A stretch of 64,000 nucleotides of DNA, from the NCBI GenBank assembly GCA_040903745.1, contig JBBDUV010000063.1, forward strand, positions 1 through 64,000, in the 5' to 3' direction. Source of the stretch: M55B112 sp040903745. Lineage in GTDB: Bacteria; Bacteroidota; Bacteroidia; Bacteroidales; GCA-2748055. Under the pieces are notes generated by a model. That model made no database searches, was not told where the DNA came from, and was given only the letters and a program-made list of their open reading frames with translations. Position numbers and translations under genes: made by a program. This document shows, one piece after another, positions 14,749 through 22,927 of this stretch (within the stretch, counting starts at the first letter, position 1; each line of letters opens with the position of its first letter).

Positions 14749-16905
14749 TTAATTGACCAGTGTCATCTCTTCAATCAGATGGGTCGCCCCGGCATAAATG
14801 TCTATCACAAAAAGGATATACCGGATATCCACATTAATACACTTCTGCAATTCGGGTTCAAAAACGACATCTCCACTCATCGCCTCCCAGTTACCATCGA
14901 AGGCAAGTCCTATAAGCTCTCCCTTTCCATTGATAACCGGGCTGCCAGAATTACCTCCTGTGATATCATTATTTGTGGTAAAACAGACATACATTTCACC
15001 ATTTTCACCATAAGGGCCATACTCATTCGTCTGAAAAAGCTCCTTGAGCCTGGGAGAGACTACAAATTCATAATTACCGGGGTCCTCTTTCTCCATTACC
15101 CCTGAAAGGGTAGTATGGTGCAGGTACCTGACCGCATCCCTCGGCTCATAATCACCCACTGTGCCATAGGTAAGTCGCATGGTTGAGTTCGCATCGGGAT
15201 AAAAGTTTTTGCCGGGATACATCTCGATCATTCCTTTCATATACAACCGTTTTCCCTCATCTATCTTTGTATTATAACTCATCATTGCACCCCGCATCTC
15301 CCCGAATTTATCAAAAAATGATTTTGCAGCTACGTATGAAGGGTCTTTCTCCAGTTTTCTCAGACTTGGATTTTCAAGAAATGCATGAAATTTCTCCTGA
15401 TCAACGACCATCGATTTGGCGAAATACCTGTCAACAAATTTCCCGGCATTACCCTTGTATTTTGACTGTACCTCCTGGACAAACAGAGGTAGATACTCAA
15501 TGGGCACATCATCAAGAAGAATGTTGATCATCGCTTTCATTACCTTCTTATCCGTATCAGGATGATAATCCTTGTAAAAATCCTCAGATTTATCCTTCAA
15601 ACTATGAACCACCTCATCAAGTGCTTCCTGACCCGCATCCTCATCACTGAGTACGGCATGCAGATCCCTTAGTCCGAATCCTGCGTTCACCGATTCCATT
15701 CCGAGATAGATACATTCAAGCAGGTATTGCCAGGCAGATGCATAATCCAGGCTTTCATCCACCCCTTCCCTGATCATATCAAGTGCGCTACCGTATTCTT
15801 TTTCGCGGGTACTGTTTTGTCCTGCCCATTCCAAAAACGCCTCCTCTTCCGTTTGCTTCTTCGCAACAACTCCAAGGTTTTTCAGTCCTCTCGACTGTCC
15901 AATCGAATATTTCCAATAGTTGCTGGATCGTGAATATTTAGAGGCATACTGGATACGCACTTCTGGATCGGCCTTCATATCCTCCATCATGATCTCCTGT
16001 TTAACTCCACGGATTTTTATCCTGTTCGGATGGTCAATATCGAGTAGACGCTGCACCTCCCACGACGTCATATACCTGGATGTGCTTCCCGGAAAACCCA
16101 GCACCATTGCAAAATCGTCCATTTCATAACCTTTCAGTGAAACGGGCAGATAATGTCTTGGATTCAGCGGGATATTCTCAGGACTGTATTCTGCCGGTTT
16201 TCCGTCAGGACCAGTATAAACGCGGAACAGGGAAAAATCGCCCGTATGGCGTGGCCACATCCAATTATCTGTATCTGCACCAAATTTTCCGATGGATTCC
16301 GGTGGCGCGCCTACAAGACGCACATCGAGGAATGTTTCAAGTACGAACAGGAAATACCGGTTTCCCTCAAACACCGGTCTTACCTGCGCCTCATAATGCG
16401 TTCCCTCGGTGGCTTCACTGCGGATATTACCGGTAACCGTTCGCATAGCACCTGCACGCTCAGCAGGATTCATGTCGTCCAGAACCGCTTCCATAACCCT
16501 GTCGGTAACCTCCTCCATTCTTACCAGGAAAGAGATGGTTTTTCCTTCGTTAGGAAGCTCCTCCTCCTTGCTCATCGCCCAAAAACCATTTTTTAGATAA
16601 TCGTATTCAACACTGCTATGGTACTGAATATCACCATATCCGCAATGGTGATTTGTGAGCAGCAGACCTTCGCCAGATATCAGCTCTGCTGTACAGCTCC
16701 CGTAATCAAGGGCCCCAATCGCATCCTTCAGGCTGGCGTTGTTCACGCTGTAGATCTGCTCAGTGGTCAGCTCAAGTCCCATCTCCTTCATCTCCTCCAT
16801 GTTCACCTGCTCAAGAAGGCTCAGGAGCCACATTCCTTCGTCGGCACGCACCTTCAACTGGAATGCCAGCAGGAATACTAAAAAAATCGCCGTTAATCTC
16901 TTCAT
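14749..16905 (-). CDS. S46-family dipeptidyl-peptidase, DPP7-type
   Basis: The enzyme removes dipeptides from peptide N-termini in the periplasm, feeding amino-acid catabolism. The 718-residue precursor has a signal peptide (about 1-21), a His motif NHHCGYG (86-91) and catalytic Ser653 in TGGNSGSPV. In the family the residue 18 positions after the Ser sets P1 preference: Gly for DPP7 (hydrophobic), Arg for DPP11 (acidic). Here it is Gly671 in AFDGNWE, which supports DPP7-type specificity. That inference relies on remembered numbering from the Porphyromonas enzymes. It stands alone, followed by 69 bp to rnhA, with a repeat-filled 599-bp gap upstream. Confidence 0.92.
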   Translation of the reverse strand: MKRLTAIFLVFLLAFQLKVRADEGMWLLSLLEQVNMEEMKEMGLELTTEQIYSVNNASLKDAIGALDYGSCTAELISGEGLLLTNHHCGYGDIQYHSSVEYDYLKNGFWAMSKEEELPNEGKTISFLVRMEEVTDRVMEAVLDDMNPAERAGAMRTVTGNIRSEATEGTHYEAQVRPVFEGNRYFLFVLETFLDVRLVGAPPESIGKFGADTDNWMWPRHTGDFSLFRVYTGPDGKPAEYSPENIPLNPRHYLPVSLKGYEMDDFAMVLGFPGSTSRYMTSWEVQRLLDIDHPNRIKIRGVKQEIMMEDMKADPEVRIQYASKYSRSSNYWKYSIGQSRGLKNLGVVAKKQTEEEAFLEWAGQNSTREKEYGSALDMIREGVDESLDYASAWQYLLECIYLGMESVNAGFGLRDLHAVLSDEDAGQEALDEVVHSLKDKSEDFYKDYHPDTDKKVMKAMINILLDDVPIEYLPLFVQEVQSKYKGNAGKFVDRYFAKSMVVDQEKFHAFLENPSLRKLEKDPSYVAAKSFFDKFGEMRGAMMSYNTKIDEGKRLYMKGMIEMYPGKNFYPDANSTMRLTYGTVGDYEPRDAVRYLHHTTLSGVMEKEDPGNYEFVVSPRLKELFQTNEYGPYGENGEMYVCFTTNNDITGGNSGSPVINGKGELIGLAFDGNWEAMSGDVVFEPELQKCINVDIRYILFVIDIYAGATHLIEEMTLVN

Positions 16906-16962
16906 CGTTTATAATTTATTTAAAGTATTGTGATTAAACTAGTTATAAATTTCATTCACTCT

Positions 16963-17044
16963 ATACATCTCCTTTTTGTCTTTGCACCGCTGAACCTTTA
17001 GCTCGGCGAAGCCAAATATCTATACGCAATGAAGAGGGGTTCAT
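16963..17044 (-). repeat. REP-like repeat with small ORF start, copy A
   Basis: It shares with 17190-17270 a 44-bp identical core (CTTTGCACCGCTGAACC... through ...GCCAAATATCTAT) and similar flanks. The core can form an imperfect hairpin (GGCTTTGC against GGCGAAGCC). On the minus strand both copies begin ATGAACCCCTC and encode MNPSSL.IDIWLRRAKGSAVQ.QK; copy A reaches a stop after 27 codons. Confidence 0.75.
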
Positions 17045-17189
17045 CTTCATAAATTCTTTATTTAAATACTTGATATATAATAATATAACTATCGTTTTAA
17101 CTACAGGTAACTTGTTGCCTCGCAGAAAAAATATTTTCAATGGTGCTCGGCGAGCCCTCAGCAACGAACTGTTCGCTATCGAACCATTT

Positions 17190-17270
17190 ATACATGTCCT
17201 TTTGGCTTTGCACCGCTGAACCTTTAGCTCGGCGAAGCCAAATATCTATTTCCAGTGATGAGGGGTTCAT
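17190..17270 (-). repeat. REP-like repeat with small ORF start, copy B
   Basis: This is the partner of 16963-17044. Here a one-base difference keeps the minus-strand frame open for 56 codons, down to about 17097. Near 17140-17180 the sequence TGCTCGGCGAGCC echoes part of the core again. Whether the ORF is translated is unknown. Confidence 0.75.
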
Positions 17271-17504
17271 TGTTTAATTTTTAATTTACTGAATGGTAAG
17301 AATGGTCGTATGACATCCGGCAACTTGTTAAATAAAAGATCGGCGTATGGCTAATTGGTTGATATATTGGTTAAAAAGAATATTTCAAATAATGGTCCTA
17401 TTTCGGGTTTGTAAACTGAACATGAGATGCAAATATTAAAAAAAAGATTCAGATTCCTCAATCAAAATGCTGAACAATATAAAAACAGCAATATCCTGCA
17501 TACC

Positions 17505-18104
17505 TCAGAACTCAATTGAAAGCTGTTCATTTTTCAGCCTGAATGACCTGCGATGATGATCAGAAAGCCCATAGTTTTTAATCGCCTCCCGGTGCTGGAG
17601 AGTAGGATAACCCATATTTTTTCTCCACCCATACTCCGGGTATTGTTTGTCTATTTCCCGCATATAATCGTCCCTGTAAGTTTTGGCCAGTATAGAGGCT
17701 GCAGCTACGGAGAGGTATTTTCCATCGCCCCTAATAATGCAAATGTGCCCTACATCCCTGTAAGGTCTGAACCGGTTCCCATCCACAAGTATCTGTCCTG
17801 GACATGTCGCAAGCATATCGAGAGCCCTGTGCATTGCCAGAAATGAGGCATTTAGAATGTTTATCTCATCAATCTCTTCCGAACCAACACTGCCAACCGC
17901 AAATGATAAGGCATGCTTCTCTATCCCCAAACGCAACTCTTCTCTTCTGATCGCGCTCAGTTTCTTTGAATCATTTAATCCGCTTATCCGGGGTGCTGAA
18001 GGCAGGATCACTGCCGCGGCGAAAACCGGTCCGGCAAGGCACCCTCTGCCGGCCTCATCACATCCTGCTTCAATTAAATCCTTTGTATAATAACTCTTAA
18101 GCAT
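17505..18104 (-). CDS. rnhB: Ribonuclease HII
   Basis: RNase HII incises at ribonucleotides misincorporated in DNA. The 199-residue product has the DEAGRG motif (Asp16, Glu17), SKKLSA...R, the ILVDGN strand and the C-terminal YP.LQHREAI..YG segment, with complete length for the short form. Its ATG overlaps the stop of the upstream glycosyltransferase by 8 bp (ATGCTTAA), so the two are probably translationally coupled. Confidence 0.96.
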   Translation of the reverse strand: MLKSYYTKDLIEAGCDEAGRGCLAGPVFAAAVILPSAPRISGLNDSKKLSAIRREELRLGIEKHALSFAVGSVGSEEIDEINILNASFLAMHRALDMLATCPGQILVDGNRFRPYRDVGHICIIRGDGKYLSVAAASILAKTYRDDYMREIDKQYPEYGWRKNMGYPTLQHREAIKNYGLSDHHRRSFRLKNEQLSIEF

Positions 18105-19230
18105 TTCCGTTCATTACCCTTTGCATGGTGTTCCAGAGTTCATCCGCGGTATTGTCCCAACTGTAGAGTTTTCGTCGCTCCCTTCCCCGCTCTATGAGTT
18201 CTTCGCGCAACCCTTTCTCCTTCACAATTCTCACCATGCCATCCCTGATACTTCCCGGACTTTCCGGTTCTGCATAGATGGCAGCATCTCCAGCTATTTC
18301 AGGCAAGCTGGTAATATTGGAGGTCAGAATGGGAATATCACAGTTCATCGCCTCAACCAGGGGGATGCCAAATCCTTCAAAAAACGGAACAAATGTAAGG
18401 GCCCAGGCTGCTGCCATGATATCGTTCAGATCACCGGGCGATAACCGGCCGGTAAAAATCACATCAGAGTTGAATTCTAACTGTGTTAACTGCTCCTCAG
18501 TCGATTTGGTCAGAAATGATTTCTTACCCACAATAACCATTTTAAAAGGTGCTTTATACTCTGCGCGGAACAGCTCGAAGGCCCTCAATAGGTTCTTGAC
18601 ATTCTTCCTCGGATGAATGGTTCCAACGAATACAAAATAGGGCGAACCATTCGTGTATTTCTCACGAATCTTCTCAATCTCCATCGTTGTTGCAGGAGTG
18701 AAGTTTTTACTGGCTCCGTTGTACACCAGGTCAATCTTCTCCTCATCAATACCATACGTATTGATAATGTCGCGTCTGGAATATTCAGAGACAGTGGCAA
18801 GGCGCGTCGCTGCATGGGCAAACCGCGGAAAAAAGTAGCGGTAATACTTCCTTGTTAAATAGGGAAGATCCCTGGGCCGGTGTTCAAAATTGATATCATG
18901 GATCACGGCACAGGAGGGAACAGGGGAACGAAGACTGATAAAACCATCCGTTGAAAGGAACATGTCGGCACCAAGTTTTTTAAGCAGTGAAGGAATACGC
19001 CATTCAAACCAGAAATACCATAAAAAGGGATGACGGGTTGGTGGCAGAAGAACCAGTGGCTGGACATTATCGGAGAAGATTAAATCCTTGCTGTAGGGCC
19101 TGTCAAATATAAAATAAAAAGTATGCCCTGGATGAGCTAGCACAATCCTGCGCAGGGTCTCGAATGTAAACCATCCTATCCCATCAAGTTTTCCGGGCAC
19201 CAATAAGCGGGCATTCACCGCGATTTTCAT
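18097..19230 (-). CDS. Glycosyltransferase family 4 (GT-B fold)
   Basis: This 377-residue cytoplasmic or membrane-associated enzyme transfers a sugar from a nucleotide donor to a glycan acceptor. The N-terminal domain starts MKIAVNARLL..KLDGIGWF. The C-terminal domain has GTIHPRKN near 203-210 and the EX7E motif in FEGFGIPLVEAMN near 282-294. Donor and acceptor cannot be told from sequence; mannosyltransferase-like members are closest in pattern. It is divergent from a flippase gene 117 bp away, which suggests both serve surface polysaccharide assembly, and it overlaps rnhB downstream. Confidence 0.9.
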   Translation of the reverse strand: MKIAVNARLLVPGKLDGIGWFTFETLRRIVLAHPGHTFYFIFDRPYSKDLIFSDNVQPLVLLPPTRHPFLWYFWFEWRIPSLLKKLGADMFLSTDGFISLRSPVPSCAVIHDINFEHRPRDLPYLTRKYYRYFFPRFAHAATRLATVSEYSRRDIINTYGIDEEKIDLVYNGASKNFTPATTMEIEKIREKYTNGSPYFVFVGTIHPRKNVKNLLRAFELFRAEYKAPFKMVIVGKKSFLTKSTEEQLTQLEFNSDVIFTGRLSPGDLNDIMAAAWALTFVPFFEGFGIPLVEAMNCDIPILTSNITSLPEIAGDAAIYAEPESPGSIRDGMVRIVKEKGLREELIERGRERRKLYSWDNTADELWNTMQRVMNGNA

Positions 19231-19278
19231 CTTCTGTTAATCAAAATTCTTCACAAAAAAAATATGGGGCGAACTTAT

Positions 19279-19286
19279 TATATTTG
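19279..19286 (+). promoter_or_regulatory. Predicted flippase promoter -7 box (TATATTTG)
   Basis: TATATTTG is an exact TAnnTTTG match in the space between the divergent glycosyltransferase and flippase. If used, transcription starts near 19293, downstream of the ATG at 19264, and favours the TTG start at 19348. Confidence 0.45.
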
Positions 19287-19347
19287 TGTTGAAATAAAAA
19301 ATATATTTGACCATCAGGGATGTAATCATGATAAATCAAAATATAAT

Positions 19348-20784
19348 TTGAAAAAGAAATTTCTCTCTAACCTGCTTCTACTCGTTTTACTGAATATTCT
19401 GATTAAGCCTTTCTGGTTTTTCGGTATTGAGGTGGCTGTGCAGAACAGGGTGGGAGAAGAGATGTATGGTTTCTATTTCTCGCTTTTCAATTTTGCCTTT
19501 ATTCTGAATATCCTGTTGGATATTGGTATCACCAATTTTAACAACAGGGCTGTTGCCAGGGAACATGATCTGCTGACATCGAATCTTGCCCGAATCGTCC
19601 CTCTGAAATTTATGCTCAGCATACTTTATGGAATTATTGTATTCAGTACCGGAGCATTGATCGGCTACTCCAATGTACAATTCAAACTGCTTTTTATACT
19701 GGTAATCAACCAGTTTCTCTCCTCATTCATTCTCTATATGAGATCAAATATCAGTGGTATTCAACTGTTTCGCACCGATAGCCTCCTTTCGGTTCTTGAT
19801 AGGTCATTGATGATCATCATAAACGGAATTTTGCTCTGGACCAGTATCACCAAAGAACCATACAAGATTGAATGGTTTGTCTACTCCCAGACATTCTCCT
19901 ATCTGCTTACGCTGATCACTGTAGCCACTATTGTGCTTTACCACTCCGGAAGGATCCGGTTGAATTTTCGTTTGGCAGATTTTAAAAGCATCCTAAGACA
20001 AAGCTATCCGTTTGCCATCCTCATCCTACTCATGTCATTCTTTAACAGGGCCGATTCGGTGATGATTGAACGGCTATTGGTTGATGGGAAAGAACAGGCT
20101 GGTATTTATGCCCAGTCATTCCGGATTCTGGATGCATTTTCGCAATTTGCAGTTCTGTTTGCAGCACTGCTGCTACCCATGTTCAGCAAAATGCTGAAAA
20201 CAGGCGATAATACGAAAGAATTGGTTGATATCTCCTCTTCGTTATTGTTGGGGGTAGCCATACCCGCAGCAGCAGTCGGACTGTTTTTTAATCAAGAGAT
20301 CATACAGCTGATGTACCATGAAGCAGAAATGAGATCTCCCGAAATCCTTAGCGTGCTTATGGGTGGTTTCGTTTTTATCTCTGTCAGCTACATCTACGGC
20401 ACACTGTTGACAGCCAACAAGAATCTGAAACAACTGAACCTTCTTGCAGGTGCAACCGTTGTTCTGAACATAGGATTAAATCTGCTGCTAATTCCTTCTT
20501 ACAAAGCGTTTGGGGCTGCAATAGCCAGCATCTCATCTCAGGCCTTCTATGCCATCTGCCAAATAATCATTGCCCACAGGATGGTCGGGCTAAATCTGAC
20601 CTACCGCTTCTATGGCAAACTGTTTCTCTTTGGTGTCCTGATCACCGCAAGTGGATATGTATTGCATCGTCTCCTTCCATGGGTACCCGCTCTCCTTCTT
20701 TTCCTGCTTATCTGTGCCGTATTGTCAGTAATAACCCGGGTAATCAAACCACGGGAGTTACTGAGAATAATCACGGAGGTTTGA
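19348..20784 (+). CDS. Polysaccharide flippase (Wzx/MATE-like, oligosaccharide flippase family)
   Basis: This integral membrane protein of about 478 residues has roughly 12-14 hydrophobic helices and should move lipid-linked glycans across the inner membrane. The segment PFWFFGIEVAVQNRVGEEMYGFYF near the start and ITNFNNR are typical of Bacteroidota members. No ATG opens at the expected place: the family-like start KKKFLSNLLLL is preceded by TTG at 19348. An in-frame ATG at 19264 adds 28 untypical residues and precedes the -7 box at 19279. I therefore prefer TTG, with 19264 as the alternative. Confidence 0.88.
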   Translation: MKKKFLSNLLLLVLLNILIKPFWFFGIEVAVQNRVGEEMYGFYFSLFNFAFILNILLDIGITNFNNRAVAREHDLLTSNLARIVPLKFMLSILYGIIVFSTGALIGYSNVQFKLLFILVINQFLSSFILYMRSNISGIQLFRTDSLLSVLDRSLMIIINGILLWTSITKEPYKIEWFVYSQTFSYLLTLITVATIVLYHSGRIRLNFRLADFKSILRQSYPFAILILLMSFFNRADSVMIERLLVDGKEQAGIYAQSFRILDAFSQFAVLFAALLLPMFSKMLKTGDNTKELVDISSSLLLGVAIPAAAVGLFFNQEIIQLMYHEAEMRSPEILSVLMGGFVFISVSYIYGTLLTANKNLKQLNLLAGATVVLNIGLNLLLIPSYKAFGAAIASISSQAFYAICQIIIAHRMVGLNLTYRFYGKLFLFGVLITASGYVLHRLLPWVPALLLFLLICAVLSVITRVIKPRELLRIITEV

Positions 20785-20886
20785 GAAACTCAAGAAATAA
20801 TTATTTAATTTACATATATTTTTACACTATTATATTTTTTTAACTACTTCTTTTTTAATAGTTTAATATCTTCTATAAAGCTTATT

Positions 20887-20910
20887 TTACTCTTATATAT
20901 TTTAGAGTAA
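20887..20910. other. Inverted repeat in the flippase-RHH gap
   Basis: TTACTCT (20887-20893) and AGAGTAA (20904-20910) form a perfect 7-bp inverted repeat in a very AT-rich 216-bp gap. It could be a weak terminator for the flippase or an operator for the ribbon-helix-helix protein encoded 90 bp downstream. Neither is shown. Confidence 0.3.
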
Positions 20911-21000
20911 TTATTGTTAGAATCTTGTTCATTCTTTCATCTTGCAGAACACTTGTAAAAAAGAAACAATCTGTATTTTTAAAAAACAAAAAATCATGCG

Positions 21001-21240
21001 ATGTCGGAAAAAAAAGGAAACCGTGATGAAAAACTAATAAGGAGAAATAACGCTACTATACGTTTCAATCAGAGAGAAAAGGAGGCCATAGACCTCTATT
21101 GTCAGAAATACAAGATATCCAACAGGACAAAGTTTATGAGGGAAGCGATTCTCACTGAGGTCCTGAAGCGTTTTGATGAGGATTATCCCACGCTATTCGA
21201 ATTTGAAAAGCCAAATCTTTTTCATCAAAGAAATACCTAA
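21001..21240 (+). CDS. Small ribbon-helix-helix-like protein
   Basis: This 79-residue basic protein has the layout of a ribbon-helix-helix DNA-binding domain: a strand ATIRFNQREK (about 18-27), helix A (EAIDLYCQKY) and, after SNRTKFM, helix B (REAILTEVLKRF). This resembles MobC/MetJ-Arc type regulators or relaxosome accessory proteins. There is no partner toxin or relaxase beside it. The upstream gap is strongly AT-rich. It could be an autoregulated transcription factor; I cannot assign a target. Confidence 0.6.
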   Translation: MSEKKGNRDEKLIRRNNATIRFNQREKEAIDLYCQKYKISNRTKFMREAILTEVLKRFDEDYPTLFEFEKPNLFHQRNT

Positions 21241-21496
21241 GTCAAGGAAAAACTGAAGTTGCTGTTATTTCTCATGAATATTAATGATTCAGCACCGGTG
21301 CTAACTTTTATTTCAAAGTGTTTTTTAAGGGGATAAGTATAGATTTCTAACCAACAATTAACTTACAGAAAAAAGGAGAGTACTGTTCAGTTAAGAAAGT
21401 TAAACAGATACCATGAGGAAAGGGATTTTCTATGGGATTAATAGAAATAGATACCAAGTGGCTGTTAATACAGTACTATGGATGTTGGGAGATTAC

Positions 21497-22495
21497 TCAG
21501 ATGATCTCAAAGGAATAAATAATTGCTTCCAGTTGTCTGATCTTAATTCTCTTCTTCTGGTTGGGATAATAGACATATCCTTCCACTGTCAAAATCCTTT
21601 CGCGTTTTTCATCATACACTGAATGGCTGATAAAAGGACCACCCATAAAACCACCTTCCAGCTCCCACAAACCTCTCATTTCAACTATGTTCATGCCATT
21701 TCTCTCAAGGTCATATAAGATAGGAGGATAGATAGAAGAGGTAGTCATATAAGAGACGTCGTCCGGCCCCTTTACATATTTCTTTACAAAGGCATCTCTT
21801 TTGGACAGCAGCTTTTCCGATTGCAGATCCTCTTCACCTGATGCGGTATATTCATACACATGGAGTACCTGGGAAAAGTCAGGTGTCTCAATTGAAACGG
21901 AACTATAGTCATCCGTAAAAAAATCAACATTGTATCCTCTCGGAATACCAAGGCGGATATGGTGATGCTCGGCCATCAGTTTTTGAATCTCAAGGTCTTT
22001 GGAGGCCATATAACTATCGGTGAGACGCTGACGGTCATATTGCACGAGAAAGTTCTGTATGCGATTGGAGTTATCAATAATTAACTCCTTTAGTTCCTCA
22101 CGATTCCCGGCTTCTATCTGCACCATGATCTGCGGCCTTGCCCAAACATTCTTCCGGTATCTGACGGCCGCTTCCTCAACTGTTTTATTGATAGTAACTA
22201 GCACAATGGACCGGTGAAACTTAAACAGATTGTCAAAGGAGCCGGAAGTGATCTGTGTTACATGAAAAAGTGGCTCGCTCTGGGGCAATCCCGGAAACTC
22301 CTCCTGCAGGATGTCCTTGAGTAATTCTCCTGCAGGACCATCCCATACAGATTTATCTACAACAACCAGAACCTCTCCTGCTCCACCGGTAATATTCGGG
22401 AGAACACGGCCATTTCCTGCACCTGGCTTAACTGTCGTATCGCATCCGGCAACTATCATAAGAGCAGCAACCAAAATAAATAGTCTGTTGTTCAT
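21497..22495 (-). CDS. DUF4837 family lipoprotein
   Basis: This 332-residue product starts with a lipoprotein signal and lipobox VAGC (Cys18), followed by the conserved EVLVVVDKSVWDGPAG opening of DUF4837 and an extended alpha/beta region with FKFHRSIVLVTI. It should be anchored in the outer or inner membrane facing the periplasm. DUF4837 is largely confined to Bacteroidota and no function is known to me. The neighbour tatA is 131 bp upstream with a terminator between them, so it is probably transcribed alone. Confidence 0.88.
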   Translation of the reverse strand: MNNRLFILVAALMIVAGCDTTVKPGAGNGRVLPNITGGAGEVLVVVDKSVWDGPAGELLKDILQEEFPGLPQSEPLFHVTQITSGSFDNLFKFHRSIVLVTINKTVEEAAVRYRKNVWARPQIMVQIEAGNREELKELIIDNSNRIQNFLVQYDRQRLTDSYMASKDLEIQKLMAEHHHIRLGIPRGYNVDFFTDDYSSVSIETPDFSQVLHVYEYTASGEEDLQSEKLLSKRDAFVKKYVKGPDDVSYMTTSSIYPPILYDLERNGMNIVEMRGLWELEGGFMGGPFISHSVYDEKRERILTVEGYVYYPNQKKRIKIRQLEAIIYSFEII

Positions 22496-22576
22496 ATGTA
22501 TTAATTCTTTATTTAAATACCTATTGAACGAAGATGCTGGTTATTATATAACGATCAATACAGGTCGGTAGTATGA

Positions 22577-22609
22577 CAAAAAAACCTGTTCCGTGAGAAA
22601 CAGGTTTTT
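22577..22609 (-). terminator. Rho-independent terminator of tatA
   Basis: AACCTGTT (22583-22590) pairs with AACAGGTT (22599-22606), with A and T runs on both flanks, so it could act in both directions. It begins shortly after the tatA stop. Confidence 0.85.
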
Positions 22610-22626
22610 CGAATTCTTTTCAGAAA

Positions 22627-22842
22627 CTAATCCTTACTGTCCTTCAGTTTTTTTTTATCAGTTTCATCGGGCTCCTTATCCTTGTCATCATCGCCGGTGG
22701 CTTTTTTGAACTCTTTCATGCCCTGACCGATTCCGCGCATTAATTCGGGAATCTTCTTTCCGCCAAACAATAACAAGATCGCTATAACCACTAACAGGAT
22801 TTGTGACCATCCAGGCATACCTAATAATACAAAAGCTTCCAT
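22627..22842 (-). CDS. tatA: Sec-independent translocase subunit TatA/TatE
   Basis: TatA builds the pore-like oligomer that exports folded proteins. The 71-residue protein has an N-terminal helix with GMPGWSQILLVVIAILLLFGG, the amphipathic helix KKIPELMRGIGQGMKEFKK with the FG hinge, and a charged C-terminal tail (DDDKDKEPDETDKKK). Length is typical. It is a single-gene unit with its own promoter and terminator; tatC is not in this window. Confidence 0.95.
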   Translation of the reverse strand: MEAFVLLGMPGWSQILLVVIAILLLFGGKKIPELMRGIGQGMKEFKKATGDDDKDKEPDETDKKKLKDSKD

Positions 22843-22865
22843 ATTAATATCATTTTATTACAATA

Positions 22866-22896
22866 CAAAAATAGTTAATTATTCGAACCCTTAAAA
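22866..22896 (-). promoter_or_regulatory. Predicted tatA promoter
   Basis: On the minus strand TTTT (22893-22896), 19 bases, then TATTTTTG (22866-22873) differs by one base from TTTG-N19-TAnnTTTG. It lies 23 bp before the tatA start. Confidence 0.5.
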
Positions 22897-22927
22897 TGAA
22901 CCCACAAAAAACAATTTCATCGGCACG

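Larger units (their letters stand above)
16906..17504. other. 599-bp gap with two copies of a repeat
   Basis: No conventional gene is visible between the S46 peptidase and rnhB. The gap holds two direct copies of an 80-bp repeat (16963-17044 and 17190-17270). A minus-strand 56-codon frame starts inside copy B at the ATG ending at 17270 and runs to about 17097. The remaining 17271-17504 is AT-rich without structure that I can see. Confidence 0.6.
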
